Assembly (NCBI GenBank): GCA_027186245.1 | Contig: CP114500.1 | Location: 8,070,001 to 8,134,000 of the forward strand | Origin: Coriaria nepalensis | Taxonomy: Eukaryota > Streptophyta > Magnoliopsida > Cucurbitales > Coriariaceae | DNA length: 64,000 nucleotides | Direction of reading: 5' to 3' | Shown here: piece by piece, positions 1-12,400 of the stretch | Position numbering within the stretch: the first letter of the stretch is position 1 | Layout: every line of letters begins with the position of its first letter | Notes under the pieces: generated by a model | Databases searched by the model: none | What the model was told of the DNA's origin: nothing | What the model saw: the letters and a program-made list of their open reading frames with translations, nothing else | Translations under genes and position numbers: made by a program

Positions 1-230
1 TATCTTAGCATTTAAGAATTATGTTAATTCATGCAAGTATTACAACCCATATGTATAAGAAAAACAAACCCCACCAAACAACTATGATGGAAAAGCAATT
101 TCCCTCTCTTAACTTTGATCTTATTCTTTCTTTTAAAGCCTTTAATCTAGCTGTGTGTGAATCTAAGAAGTAAAATTGATCCCCCCCCAAAAAAAAAGGC
201 CCCTATACAGAAAACTACATAGTCTATATT

Positions 231-1098
231 CTATTGTTCCCGTTCATTTTTCACAAAGAGCTTCTTCTTCAGCTTGAGCTTGAAGCTCTTCATCAGCCAT
301 AGCCGCTTGCATGATTCCACAAACATTCTACGCCAAAATCAAAATCACACAATTAATTATCAGAAAATGGAAAAAACTTTCATGATCTTTCATCAATGTT
401 TATACACTCACTTCCATGGTACATCTCCAAGTAGCATCCAATCACCATCTTTGTCCTCATAAGCAGGCACGTATTCAGCTCCATTCGCATTTGCAGGATC
501 CATAGCTTTCCTTTCATTCAAGTAATTACCTGCACACACCATGATTACCTCTACTAAGCTTAGAATCAATATAATTTCTATAAAATTAGAAAGGACAAAT
601 CTGGACAGGTGACCAATTTTTACTCACGTATCGTCAAGAAGGGATAAATATCCTCCAGAGCGTTCAATAACTGCTGATAACTACTGTACGTTTCCAGATC
701 GATCTTTCTTAGGTAAAGAGCTCCATCTACGGCCACTTTCACATACTTACAGATGTTCATCACATTCTTCCTCGAAGCCCTAACCGGTGGCCATCCAACA
801 ATTGGTGCTCTGCAAAATCCAGAAAATTCGCAACAACTGATCAGTATCAACTCACAAAATTCAGAATTCAGAAGCAAGATTTCTAAGTTTCAGGTACTTA
901 CTTCGCTGCTGGAAATGGATCTTCATCTTTCTGGCTGGATCCCTCTCTTGATGGTCCAAGATTTAGATCGATGGTTTCCGAAAACAAACGTTTACCAGAA
1001 GTCTTCTTGTTCATCTCTCCGCGAGACTCTCCCGGAAGCCCCAAGGTCAGCTCAGTCTCCCTGATGCTATCAGATTCCGGCAACTTTCCCGGCGACAT
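231..1098 (-). CDS. IAA15: Aux/IAA transcriptional repressor, IAA15-like
   Basis: Aux/IAA proteins are nuclear repressors that bind ARF factors and are degraded through TIR1/AFB when auxin is present. Four exons are read on the minus strand: 902-1098, 628-809, 412-529 and 231-327, giving about 197 aa. Domain I (LTLGLPG, near residue 18) is followed by a KR-SET-DLNL segment, the degron core VGWPPV (domain II), the PB1 region with [17 protein letters not shown], and domain IV ending [11 protein letters not shown] plus MFVESCKRL. The N-terminus MSP and the position next to NAA15 agree with Arabidopsis IAA15; the body also resembles the IAA7/14/16/17 clade. Oddity: after CKRL the tail is lysine-rich and ends KNEREQ, unlike the usual MK-x-SEA-IGL ending. 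The start was chosen as the only ATG before domain I. Family certain, subgroup likely. Confidence 0.9.
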
Positions 1099-3923
1099 TT
1101 TCGCAAGTGCTGATATAGTTAAACCCTCTCTTCTCTCTTCTCTTGATCTTTTTATTTCTCTCTCAGAAAGAAGTTGGAAGTGCGCAGAACAGTTGGCAGC
1201 GCGTGCTCCCTATACATACTCATTTGGAGGAGAAATCTGGCGCTTTGGCGACATGATCAGACCACTCTGATTTTGACACGTACCGTGCTTTCTGTACACT
1301 TACGCTTACGGGTGAGAGAAGCTGTACGCTTTTAGGATGCTTGAAAGTTTGGGCCGTGGGCCAGGGCTGGTCTAGGATGGGAGGGGGATCGCTTTCAATT
1401 TGTGAGTGGTTGGTTGGGCCTGTAAAAGGCTTGTGGGGTCTAGACGATGCCCCACCTGTCTGTGTATACATTTGTGATCTTGTTTCAATCGAAGCCGTAA
1501 AATTGGTCTCTTGTACACCGTTAGATGAACTTGGCTTCTCTTTAAAGCCCTTTGAGAAATCCACAGTGGGTCCCACTTGAGTGGAGGAGTAATGAATATA
1601 AATGTATAAAATGAATTTTGAAGTTAGAATCTTCGTTCTGTTATATTTTAAATTTAATTTAATGTAATGTTTTAAAAGTAAAGAAATAACGTGTAAGGAA
1701 AGTAGAAGACTTGGTGGAGCCCACATGTCTGTGGTTCCTGAGTTTCAAGTCAACTTAATGGAATTCCACGTGCAAATAAGGAAGTAGACTATACTTGGTT
1801 TTGGACCGTGTGGGCCCACAACAGCCCATGTGACCGTGATATTCTGTCGGGAAACTGACTCTGACTGTCTCTTCCTGGACTCTCTCTCACGTGTCTCACT
1901 TCGTTTTTTCAATCAAACACATCAACACGTGTCCTAGCGTTAAAGTAGCTTACCGTTTGGCGTGAAAGAAATGTTAAATGATAGCGAGTAAACTTTTCCT
2001 TTTTTGCACTTTTCTTTCTTATTATATATTAAAGCAATTTAGTTAGTTTAGGAAACTTCAAATTTACAGTAGTTAGATTGAAATTACTAATTATTACGTC
2101 ATATTTATTTATTTATTTATTTATCGAATATATAATTATATATTCTTTTTATGTATCATGCATGCATGTTATAACATGACACCTGCTACTATGTTCCCCA
2201 CTAAATAGCCTATTCTTATCCTACATAATTATCTTTCATCATTATGCATTAATTAGTACTAACTGTGTTCCCTACGCAATATATATATAATTAATAACTT
2301 GAAGAAAGCAAATGAGCAAACGTAACTATACATGTCTGTAAACGGTTTAACTTCCCAAAAACAACCAAAGTTAGCTCTATGTTCTTGTCTTTCCGATTTT
2401 AAGACTTTGCTCATACGGTTGGTTCAATTTATATAATATTTAAAATTATATTTTTAATATTATAATGAATTACATTAAATTTATAATATAATTATAAATA
2501 TTAAATAAAAAATTTAAACTCGAACTTATATATCCGACCATTTGACCAACTCGAAGAATCTCCTTACCCGTTTTGGTCATATCTGAAATCATCTTCTCTC
2601 CCATCCCATCTATTATACGCATGCGCCCGCCCACTGTAAATTGGCATACCAGCTTCATCGTAATTTTTGATCAATTTAGTTACATGACGTGACAGGTAGT
2701 CAGATAGGGTTTGCCGACCATTTTTAGTTACTTAATCAACATTACACAGATTAATCAGGCGGTAATCGGGTATGGTACGTGTAATAAGGGGATAAATGAT
2801 CGCTAATAATTTATATTTTACGTCATAATTTAGAATTTATGAGATAAATTATCATCATGATCCGCCACTAGCTAGCTAGCTAGGTTTAAGGTAGTAGTAA
2901 ACAAATAAAAAATAATTGTAACTACTCTTGAAGTATTTCAATTGAATTGAAGTAGAAACTTACTAAATTTAGTGTGTTCGACGCATTCATTCATGCATGA
3001 ACGATAGCCTGCATGGAATTAAGAATCAACAAATCACATCTTCCCAATGCATATATGCAGCTTGTAGTAAAAGCAATGAACTTTGAGAGTAACAATTAGA
3101 TGATCCCAATCATATAATAGTATTAAATAATAATAATAATATAGTAAATTAGCTTACCTATTGATACACATTATCCTAGGTTCATAAGTTCATTGCAAGT
3201 ATCTAAAAACTCAAGAGACATTAACATGATAACATGGCATGGTTTTCGTTTCAGATCAAAATTTTAATATAATGGCATTACCTAATTCTTAATTAATTAA
3301 ATTAAGCTTCTTCTGTAGGGTTGACCTTAAGTTCCTGTTCTTCATTTATTCGACAGGTTTTTGGGATTCCAATGCCATGACAGCCAGTGACATATGCTTC
3401 CCAAGAAATCCACACAAAGATTTCCTCGACCCTGGGAACAGTAGACCCCATTTCCTAATATATATATATATATATATATGTAGGTATATATATCTCCCTC
3501 GTTTCTTTGAAGTGACCAATAATATAGAAAACAAGTTGGTACAAACCCAAATCATAGCAACTTCTCTGGTTCAAAGTGAGATGGATCGAGCCCATTTGCA
3601 GATGAGCTAGCTAGCTGTTTAACTTAATACTAACATTAGCTAATAATAACCACATGTCGAATGTCACAATAAAAATCAGAATAATATAAAGTTCATCAAA
3701 TAACCCCAAAAAAAAAAAAACAAAACAAAAGTAGCAAAGGAACAAACCGAAGATAATAAAGATGATTAAAGGAACTATAAATATTATTACAGGCGAAACA
3801 GATCATTATCTAAAAGAGACAATAAACAACGTTTATTATATATCTGAGATGGGTTGTATACTTGTCTTAATTAGAAACACCCTTATAACATGTAGTGATT
3901 ATCATCAACCATATAATTAAGAT
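1099..3923. other. Intergenic region between the two Aux/IAA genes
   Basis: No supportable gene. It holds the 5'UTR and promoter of the IAA15-like gene (about 1.1-2.0 kb), a short (ATTT)n run near 2102-2123, a self-complementary GCTA repeat at 2869-2883 and a (TA)n run near 3461-3479. Short open frames on both strands have no coding look. Confidence 0.6.
1845..1931 (-). promoter_or_regulatory. Auxin-response element and G-box cluster upstream of the IAA15-like gene
   Basis: Three ARF-type half sites occur within 53 bp: TGTCGG at 1845-1850, and TGTCTC at 1866-1871 and 1892-1897. The last overlaps a G-box (CACGTG, 1888-1893); further CACGTG sites lie at 1926-1931 and 1767-1772. They lie 750-835 bp upstream of the start codon at 1098. 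Aux/IAA genes are classic primary auxin-response genes, so the sites are plausible, but function is inferred from motif matches alone. Confidence 0.5.
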
Positions 3924-5459
3924 TTAGTTTATAGTTCTCCTGAGGAAGTTGCCCTTGATTCCAATTCCAGCCTCTGATCTCTTCATTATCCTCAGCCTCT
4001 TGCATGATTCTAGAAACATCCTGTCAACATTCCAGCATAATAATACTAATTAGTGTGTCAATTAATGTTTAATTAAACATCTAATTATTCGTTTCTATAA
4101 ACAAATTTTGCGTCATGATGATGCTTTGGACACGCAGGTATATAAGTGTCGTTGCGGACAAACTAGTAAATTAATCTGGCGGGCCGACGCCATTATGAGG
4201 AACTGGTTCGTGTCGGCTGGATGTTGCTGAAACTAGATGTATGTTAATGGGGGAGAGGGACTACTTTCGTAATAAACAACAAGTACAAGTTGCTTTCTTT
4301 CTTTATCGTAAAGGAGAGTCGTATTCTCAAACATTTATTAGAGAAAACTCATAACATGATTAAGGAACACGGCATCATTGAAAGAGAGCCGATTTAATGG
4401 ACTGATTGAAAAATGAGAAATTCTTTGTCCAGAATTTCGGAGTTGACTCGCTCACCGTAAATCAATTAATCATGATGATCAATATTAATTATATATATTA
4501 AATCTATATAATTATTCGATCTACGGTCTCAAATTTCTTTCTTATATAAATATACATTATTTTTATAATTAATAAATTAAATCATGTAATACATACGTAT
4601 AACAATTGATTGTCTCAAACGACGCGATCTCATTTTATCGGACCACGAGATTACTGCTCCGTGTCATGCTCATTCGAGACTTTTTCTTTCTTTTTTTCAT
4701 TTAATTTCTTCTTGAGATCGAAAATATGGAAGAATAAACAGATCATGTGATCCTTGGACTAGTTTCTAATATGCATATATAATCCTAATTAGTATATATA
4801 ATTAGAGAGGATTAAGATGCATGAACTTACGGCCATGGGACGTCTCCTAGTAGCATCCAATCTCCATCTTTGTCTTCATAAATCGGAACGTATTCTGAAC
4901 TTTCTGCATCCTTTAAGGCCTTGCCTGTCAGAAAATTTAACCTAACTGTTAATTACAACAGTTGTAACGAACTCTTGCTTCATTTTCAGACATCGACGAT
5001 TTGATGCATGAATTTTTCGCTCTGGTCAGAAATTAGCAAAAATAATTGATATAGAAAGAGAGAAGTTGATGAGTTACCGATTCCATAGCAACCGAAGAGA
5101 TCTTCAAATGCGATGATGAGATCGGAGTAACCCTCATGCATCGTCGCTAAATCAAGTTTACGAAGAAAAGGAGCTCCATCCATGCTCACTTTCACGTACA
5201 CTTTTGATGATTTATTGTTAAAACTATTCTTTCTCCGGTAATTACACACCGGCGGCCAACCGACCACTCCTTCGTTTGTCCTCCCTCCAATACTTTCCCG
5301 GTCATCGGAAAGTACTCCACTCTCTCCATATTCCTCGGCAAACTCCGAGTAAGCCCTTTTCTTCTCATTCTTGTCCTCTACACTGATATTTGGACTGGTC
5401 CCACCTGGAAGTCCCAATCGGAGCTCTGTAATCTCAAGCCCTAGACACTCTTTTGCCAT
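3924..5459 (-). CDS. Aux/IAA transcriptional repressor, IAA5/IAA6/IAA19-like
   Basis: Auxin-labile nuclear repressor of ARF factors. Three exons: 5078-5459, 4831-4924 and 3924-4020, giving 190 aa. Domain I is [11 protein letters not shown] (near residue 10). Domain II is [15 protein letters not shown], with the full degron. The PB1 part has [19 protein letters not shown], then [32 protein letters not shown], and [19 protein letters not shown] near the C-terminus. VCNYRRKN and LFGCYGIG are typical of the IAA5/6/19 subgroup. The start at 5459 ([16 protein letters not shown]) is preferred over an in-frame upstream ATG at 5594 because it gives the usual distance to domain I. A TGTCGG motif (minus strand, 5695-5700) lies upstream. 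The gene sits in tandem with the IAA15-like gene and in the same direction; Aux/IAA genes often occur in such pairs. Confidence 0.92.
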
Positions 5460-8400
5460 AGATTGACGTTGTTCAACTTTTTTTTTTCTCCTTGTTAACG
5501 GGTTAATTAAAAATTTAGGGAAGAAATCGATGGGTTTATATATATATATAGTGATATATATGGTAAAGAAGATGGAGGGGGAGCTATGTAGCATATGACA
5601 CGTCAGCTAGACTAATCAAAAGGGGGTGAGTGGTCGGTCACATGAGAAGCAAAAGTGGGGTCCGTCTGCTTCCTGAGCAACACTGATCAATTTCCCGACA
5701 CCATAAGCTGGATCTACGACACATCGGAAAAGCTGCTGGGAGATTGCATGCTGCTGCCTGTTTGTGATTTTTGTTTGGGATTCGGTTCCAGCCGTCTGAT
5801 TAGATTACTTGAAACAAAGTAACAGACCATGTGATAGTTTGCCTTCTAGTTCTATGTATGTATACACTAACACACATATCAAATTGGAAATAATAAAGAT
5901 CACGAACTCAATTATCAACATAGCTAGCTAGCTATTTGATCGATCCAAGCGTGCAGATAATCATATAGTAGATCAAAATGATTGCTATGTTTATTCACTC
6001 CCATAAGCATAACAAACAAAACCTTCACATGCATTATATTAGAATCTGAAAGGATACAACTTCTAACGAGTGGGATTAGGCAATCGAGAATCAAATAATT
6101 TGATATATGTTTTAATTGTTTCGAAAATAAGACGTTTTTAGGAATGAGAAGATAGAGGGAGATGAAACTCATATGACGGTTTATCTATACTTAAATTGGA
6201 TCATAGAAAATCGAGATTTCGAATTGAAAACGTTTGAATGGGATGGGATCAATGTATAGTTCTGATATCCCTAAACTATTATTATTATTTTTTTTGGGAA
6301 ACCAATGTCCCTAAATTATGATAAATATGTTGAATAGAAAGATCTCTTTAGATGGAATTTGTTATATTTGATTCTTTGAATGCTTTCATTTGTTGCACAC
6401 GAAGCATGAGGATGAGAATCTTAAAAGGGATGATAATGTTTGCTTAATTTGTCCTAATGTCAATTTTGGAATACACATGGACTTAATAAGACGACCGGAT
6501 TGATTAGAGTGAAATTGTCTAATCGTTGGGGGTTACAATATATCAATATATACTTTGTGCAATAATTAAGAGAGTTTAATGAAGGGTTAGTATAAGATCA
6601 CATGCATCAAAGATATATAAAAGACAGCATATCCTCAACTACACAAACTGCATCAGTTGTATAATTTGGAATCTCTCTCTAACAACGATCACTATGATTG
6701 AATTGCTTCCTCTGAACATAAAGTGCATAAGATAATGATAAGCCATTAGTTAGTCAAGTAGTTAGAAGGCACGTGCATATATATATAGAACCATGTATAT
6801 AAAATGGGTCTTGCATTGTATGTATAAATAGTTGACAAACAAATTCAAACATAATATATACATAAATAACTAGAAGATAATTAATGTTATTTAAAGTCAA
6901 CACCTATCTAGTGTTATTTAAATTCAAATTCTAAGATACGATGATAAGAGATATAAAGTATTCGGATTAGAACAATAGTTAATTTAACGCATACATCATA
7001 TCTGTGATCTTATTTTAGGTAAACTATTTGAATGTTATTAAACCTACTCTATATATATCAATTAACCAAAAAAAAAAAAAGAAGGTGTTCTGGCAACTAC
7101 CAAGCATGTGTTTCCTTAGGGAAAGACAGTGCATATCCCTACACAAAGGCATACGTGATAGGACCTGTCCCTTACTAACATCAATGGGGGTGTCCCTGTC
7201 CTATATTATTATCACGCTTTCCAGACAATTCGATCTAATTATTTAGATTTTTGCCTTCCATCCATGGTTTCATTATTTTCTTATAACAGTAGTTGCAATT
7301 GAACTTGGTTTAGAGATAATTAACTAATCAGACGATCAGTTAAAAAGATATTAATTTGTTCTTATACAGTTTAAATAGATTTGCAGATTTAATTTATTTA
7401 TTTTTATAAAGATTCAATGAGAAAAATAAACCCTCTGAATCAACAAGAGATTGAGATGGAGGATCATGAATTCATGATACAATGGTGAATGGTTTGCACA
7501 TAACAATCAAATTTGGACAGTTGATATATCAACGGGATATGTAATGGGTGCTGTATATATGGACACGTAAGATCATGTCATATGTTGTCCCTACAGTCAC
7601 GTGATCTTCACGTGAACAATGCAGGATTTGCAATCCGATGCATGATGGAGAGAGCATGCATTCATATATGGATGTATAGGGTCTTTTCATGGGGCTACGA
7701 ACCCATTTACTCCCTATCTACTGGAACTTGAAATGACTCTGTGTAATAGCTTGCTAGCTAAAGCTGTGGTGATGGTTTGAACTCTGAAGAGAGAGAGAGA
7801 GAGAGAGAATTTGCTGGTTGCGTGATAAAGAAGGATTAAATGGGTAATTGCGGCTGTCTGAATGAACTATTGCGTCATCTAGTCCTTCTAGTCTTCTAGA
7901 ACATTTGATGGAAGAAAATGTGATTGATGAGCCTTCAAAATTTGTTCAAACTTCATCACTGTAAAAGATAGAGAAAAAGGCAAAGGAGATTTTGCTGGTC
8001 TGCTTGCTTTTGTGAAAAAATGAATGATGGAGCGGTAGAAAGTTTTACATCTTGTAAGAAGAAAAACAAACTCGGGCCATTTTTATAATTCGATTAATTT
8101 TTAATAATTATAAAAAATAATTATAAATTTTTAAAAATTATAATTATAATTTATTTCTTAATAATTTACAGTCGTTCTGTCAAAAAAACAAAAAATAAAT
8201 AATTAAAAAAAATAAAATTAAGAATAAAATTTTAAATATTTAAAAATATTTTTTATAATTATTTAAAAATAAAATATTTTACTATAATATATCAAATTAT
8301 ATATATATTTTTAAAACACTTTTAATCTGTGGCCAAACAAAGTCTAGAAGCTCCAAATTCTTGTTTCTTCTAGAAAAAGAAAAGAGAGGGTTGTAGATTT

Positions 8401-9424
8401 CAAAGGAGAGGGTTTGGCAAAAGGTTAGGGTTTTCTTCTTTTCTTCTAGAAATCGAAACATTTTATTGTTTGGCTAATTACTTGCATTAATGTTCATGTA
8501 ATCATTAAAGATGGAACTAATAGAGGAAAAGTGTTATTCTCTCAGATTTCTTATCATGTCGATAAGATTTGAGAGGAAATGTGTGGGCCAGGTATGTTAT
8601 AGGGGTCTAGAGTAGAGCCATGACAGATCCTGTGAACGGTAAATAAGGTTTTGGACAGACATACATGTACTAAAACCAACTAGGGATGTAGATGTAGATG
8701 TAGATGTAGATGTAGATGTAGATGTAGATGTAGATGAATGACATCTGATTTGTTTACTTGTTGGCGCTTGTAATGAATGATACGGGCATTAAGCCAGTTA
8801 TGTGTTCCCTGCACACAGATTTTTGTAATTCATCTTGCCAGAGTTTATCCAAAAATTCATCTCCCATCATTGAACATCAATGAAAACTTGGCAACAGGGA
8901 CCAAGTATTGAACTTGATTAACGCCAAGCACAAAGCCACAAACATTGTTTCCATTAAAAAACCAAGAGTTGAAAATAAAAGTGATTGTCATTAATCATCC
9001 CTTGGCAAAATTTTTCACATAATTTAGCGTTTATACAGAGAATTATGGAGTCAATAAAATGGGTAAAAAGTACAACATACTACTTAGTTTCTATGGAGGA
9101 CCAATGTATAAAAAAGAAAAACAGGAGGGGGGAGGAATGACAAAACAAAAAATAAATATGCAGCTCTCATTCAACCTAAACTTGAGATGTGAGCACCTTG
9201 TCTCGAAAGGTCACAGAAACCTGTGGGAATGCAAGAGAAATTCAACCCCTAAAAAGTTAAAAAGAGTAACTATACACATTGCGAATGGAAACACATCTCA
9301 CAGCAGTAGCAGTAGAAGCACATGTCTAGCTGTGGGTACTCTTCTCGGGAGTTTCTCATGTCCGGTTTTGTTTTAGTTGTTCCGCCAATTTAAATATTAT
9401 TCAGATGATGTTATAAGTTTAACA
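5460..9424. other. Long AT-rich intergenic spacer
   Basis: No gene could be supported across about 4 kb. The right end must contain the 3'UTR of NAA15. Simple repeats include a GA run near 7787-7808 and the hexanucleotide repeat listed separately. A 105-codon open frame near 9059-9376 has low-complexity content and lies in the expected NAA15 3' region, so I do not call it. Confidence 0.6.
8685..8736. repeat. (GATGTA)n hexanucleotide microsatellite, about 8.7 copies
   Basis: Eight uninterrupted copies of GATGTA run from 8685 to 8732, followed by GATG. The repeat lies in the intergenic spacer, so no protein effect is expected. Confidence 0.97.
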
Positions 9425-12400
9425 TCAAGATGAAAGGGCAAGGTCCTTGAATGCTTCGAGCTTTCCATTCAATGAGGAAGAGTTTGTATTTCCAATGGTT
9501 TCTGAATGGTCAGAACTACCATTTCTGGCTTCTCTCCATGTTTGATTGTCTGCTGAGTTTGGTATGGCAGAGCTACGGCTACCTTCTAAGTATGTCGAGT
9601 AAGGGAAGAACTCTGCACAACGAACTTTCCATCCTACAATAGTTTCGATTTTGCAAAAAGTAATGATGAATTATTTCACACTTATGACATCATATACATA
9701 TAGATACTGGCTTGAAAATAAACGAAATGGAAAAGTTTTACTCACTCAATGCAGCATCATGATCAATAATAACTGTTTCTAGGAGTTTGTGGACATAAAT
9801 ACAGTCCTGGAGTGTCCATTGCTTCACTGGTCCAAGGGCTCCATTTCTTATGGAAATTAAGAATCCTCATGAGTGAAGAATCTAATGTCTATAGGCATAT
9901 GATGAAAGAAAGAAGATAGAGCTCCTAAAAGAGATATTTTCTTACGTGGGCACCAGGTTGTTTGTTGACTCTTCAATTAATTTGATAGCTTCAGATTTTT
10001 TCTTTGGGTCCAAAAGATATAGCATTTCTGCAACTACAGCTCTATGCTGCAGAGAGTCTGCAAAAAATCACAGAAATAAAAGATCATTCAGATAGTGAAA
10101 CAATCCACAATTTTCTGATACATATTGCCCCAATTAAATTAGTGTTGATAACCTTTGTGTCTCTCGAGAAAATCTAGATTTTCCTCAATCAGGGATTTTT
10201 CATGCAATTGACTGCACACAACAATATACAGAGTGATTTAATAGGCGAAATCAAATGAGTCTCGAACAACATAAAGACATCATAACATATTTCTTATTAA
10301 AGGAATTAAGCACAAACCTGATCAAGGGACGTTCTGCTTCTATGACATTCCAGATAAGTTTCTCAGTGTTAGTCACCGGCACAGGCATTGAGCCTACCTT
10401 GGAAAAGAATCGGATCTGCAAGACAAAAAATTGGAAAGAGTCATTAGGACCTTTGCTAGCTTATTCAAACTTCATTATGAAAAAAAAAAGAGTAATAAAA
10501 AGAGCAGTCCCATCACTTACCAAACAACGATGGGAATCCGGGTGTTCAGCATCCAACCTCAGAAGTTGCTTCACAGCCTAAAGAAAAGAGAAATAAAAAT
10601 GGCAAGTAGGAGATTACTTTATAGGCAGATAGTCATCTAGATAAACGGCTTACATATTGTCATTATGAAGATATACAGGTACAAAAAATAACCACTTCTA
10701 ATATATCAGAATATTTACTATTTGATGTAAGTACCTGAAAGGCGAGTAAAATCTTCTGCTTTCTCATATTTACTTCGAAAGAAAGCAAGTGTGTCTCGAA
10801 GGAATCGGAAGAGTTCTTCTGAAGTAACTTCAAGTATTTGGTGGCCTCCAATAACGGATCTTCAACCTGCACAAGTTTTGCAATTGTTGAATGACCAATT
10901 AGCCCATCGCATCTTAAAGGTAAACAATTCCCCAAAAATCATAAAGTTTGTTTAGAAACTCCAGATATCTCTGTAGCAATCTGAACTAAGTGACAAATCA
11001 AATAGGAACCTGCAATAGCTTTTCCCCATGAGGATCCGGGTCAACTGGTTTGACCTGCCGTTTTCCAGACTTAGAGATACCAATGGTACTCGTTTCTTCA
11101 TTTTTCCCTTCTGCCTCCTAAGAGAATGAAAGAACATAAAATTAAATTCAAAGTCGTGAAGGCAGGCTCCAAAATGTAACAGCAACAGATTACAGTACTT
11201 TCTTCGCTCGTGCTTCAGCCTTCCGCTGCTTTTGCCTCATCTTCTTTTTCTGAGAAGGAGCCAATTTTGACATTTCATCATCTTCTTCGGCAGATGATTT
11301 CGCAGGAGAGTCGAACAACTTTATATAACATCTATACCCCAAATTCCAATAAACAAATAAGAACAAAGATTCTATTTTGCAAGCGAATAACGATAAAAAA
11401 ATAAATCTAGAACATAACGCATCTTTGAAGGAGATGAACTGGTAAGTGGCAAAAAACACAGTTGGTCCTGACAAAAAGGGTTTCACCTGATAGCACCAGC
11501 TGCTGCTTTGTGAAAATATGGATGTGAATGCAATCGTTCTTGGAACCTAAGCATTTCTACATAGGCCCGCAGAGTCATCTTCCTTAAGCAATAGGAATGG
11601 AAGTCAAACTGGTCTTCAGTAATGTCATTATAATGTTTCTCCACGGCTAAAAATTTCTTCAGGGCCTGTCCAAGATCACCCTGGCGGAAGTAACTTTCAC
11701 CAGATGCAAGCTCATACCTTCCCCAACATGTACCAATTTTTGGTTATTCATAACAATAGGATAATTATTTATGCAGTAAATAGAGTTGATGGTAACTAGA
11801 AACACACCACATGCACTGCATGTCATGAAGGTTGTTGTGCTGATCCCCATCTTTTGTGAATAAAACAGCCGTTTTTTCTGCTAGGGCCACCTTTAGGAAA
11901 GAGATATTGCAAAAATTTGAAAACCTCAGTTCAGTGATCACTTTACATGGGATTAAGCACAGCATGAGAGTTCACAAGACAGTGAAAGAAGAAGACGAAG
12001 GGCATTAAAAAAACCTGATCTGCCTGCAGCATACGCTTAACGCATTCACTGTTTACATAACGATCTGCAAGATCCATACACCTAGCTTCATCTGCCAATG
12101 CAGCCGCAGCAGCCAAATCACCTGCATGCTTCAATATCCGGCTCTGTAGTGTTACAGGCATCAAAACAAGAGTTACAAAACACTGTCCCAGAAATACCAG
12201 ATATTCAAGGCTACAAAAACAGATAGCAAAATATTTACTTAATTATTTTAACATTCCAGAGAAGTTGCCCTCCAGACCGAAAAACTGGAAAGCCTTGAAG
12301 GTAAGACCAGGTAAGAAAATAGGGAAGCACATGCATTCAAGAAAAAGTATTCATAGAGTATAACTCTAACCTTTCCAGAGTATAGGTCAATGACAGTTGG

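Noticed and set aside
1220..1726. A 168-codon minus-strand open frame upstream of the IAA15-like gene
   Set aside because: No recognisable domain and no homologue I know; it runs into the promoter and leader region and its composition matches intergenic DNA.
8685..8736. Regular short repeats as a CRISPR-like array
   Set aside because: A contiguous hexamer microsatellite without spacers in plant DNA; not a CRISPR.
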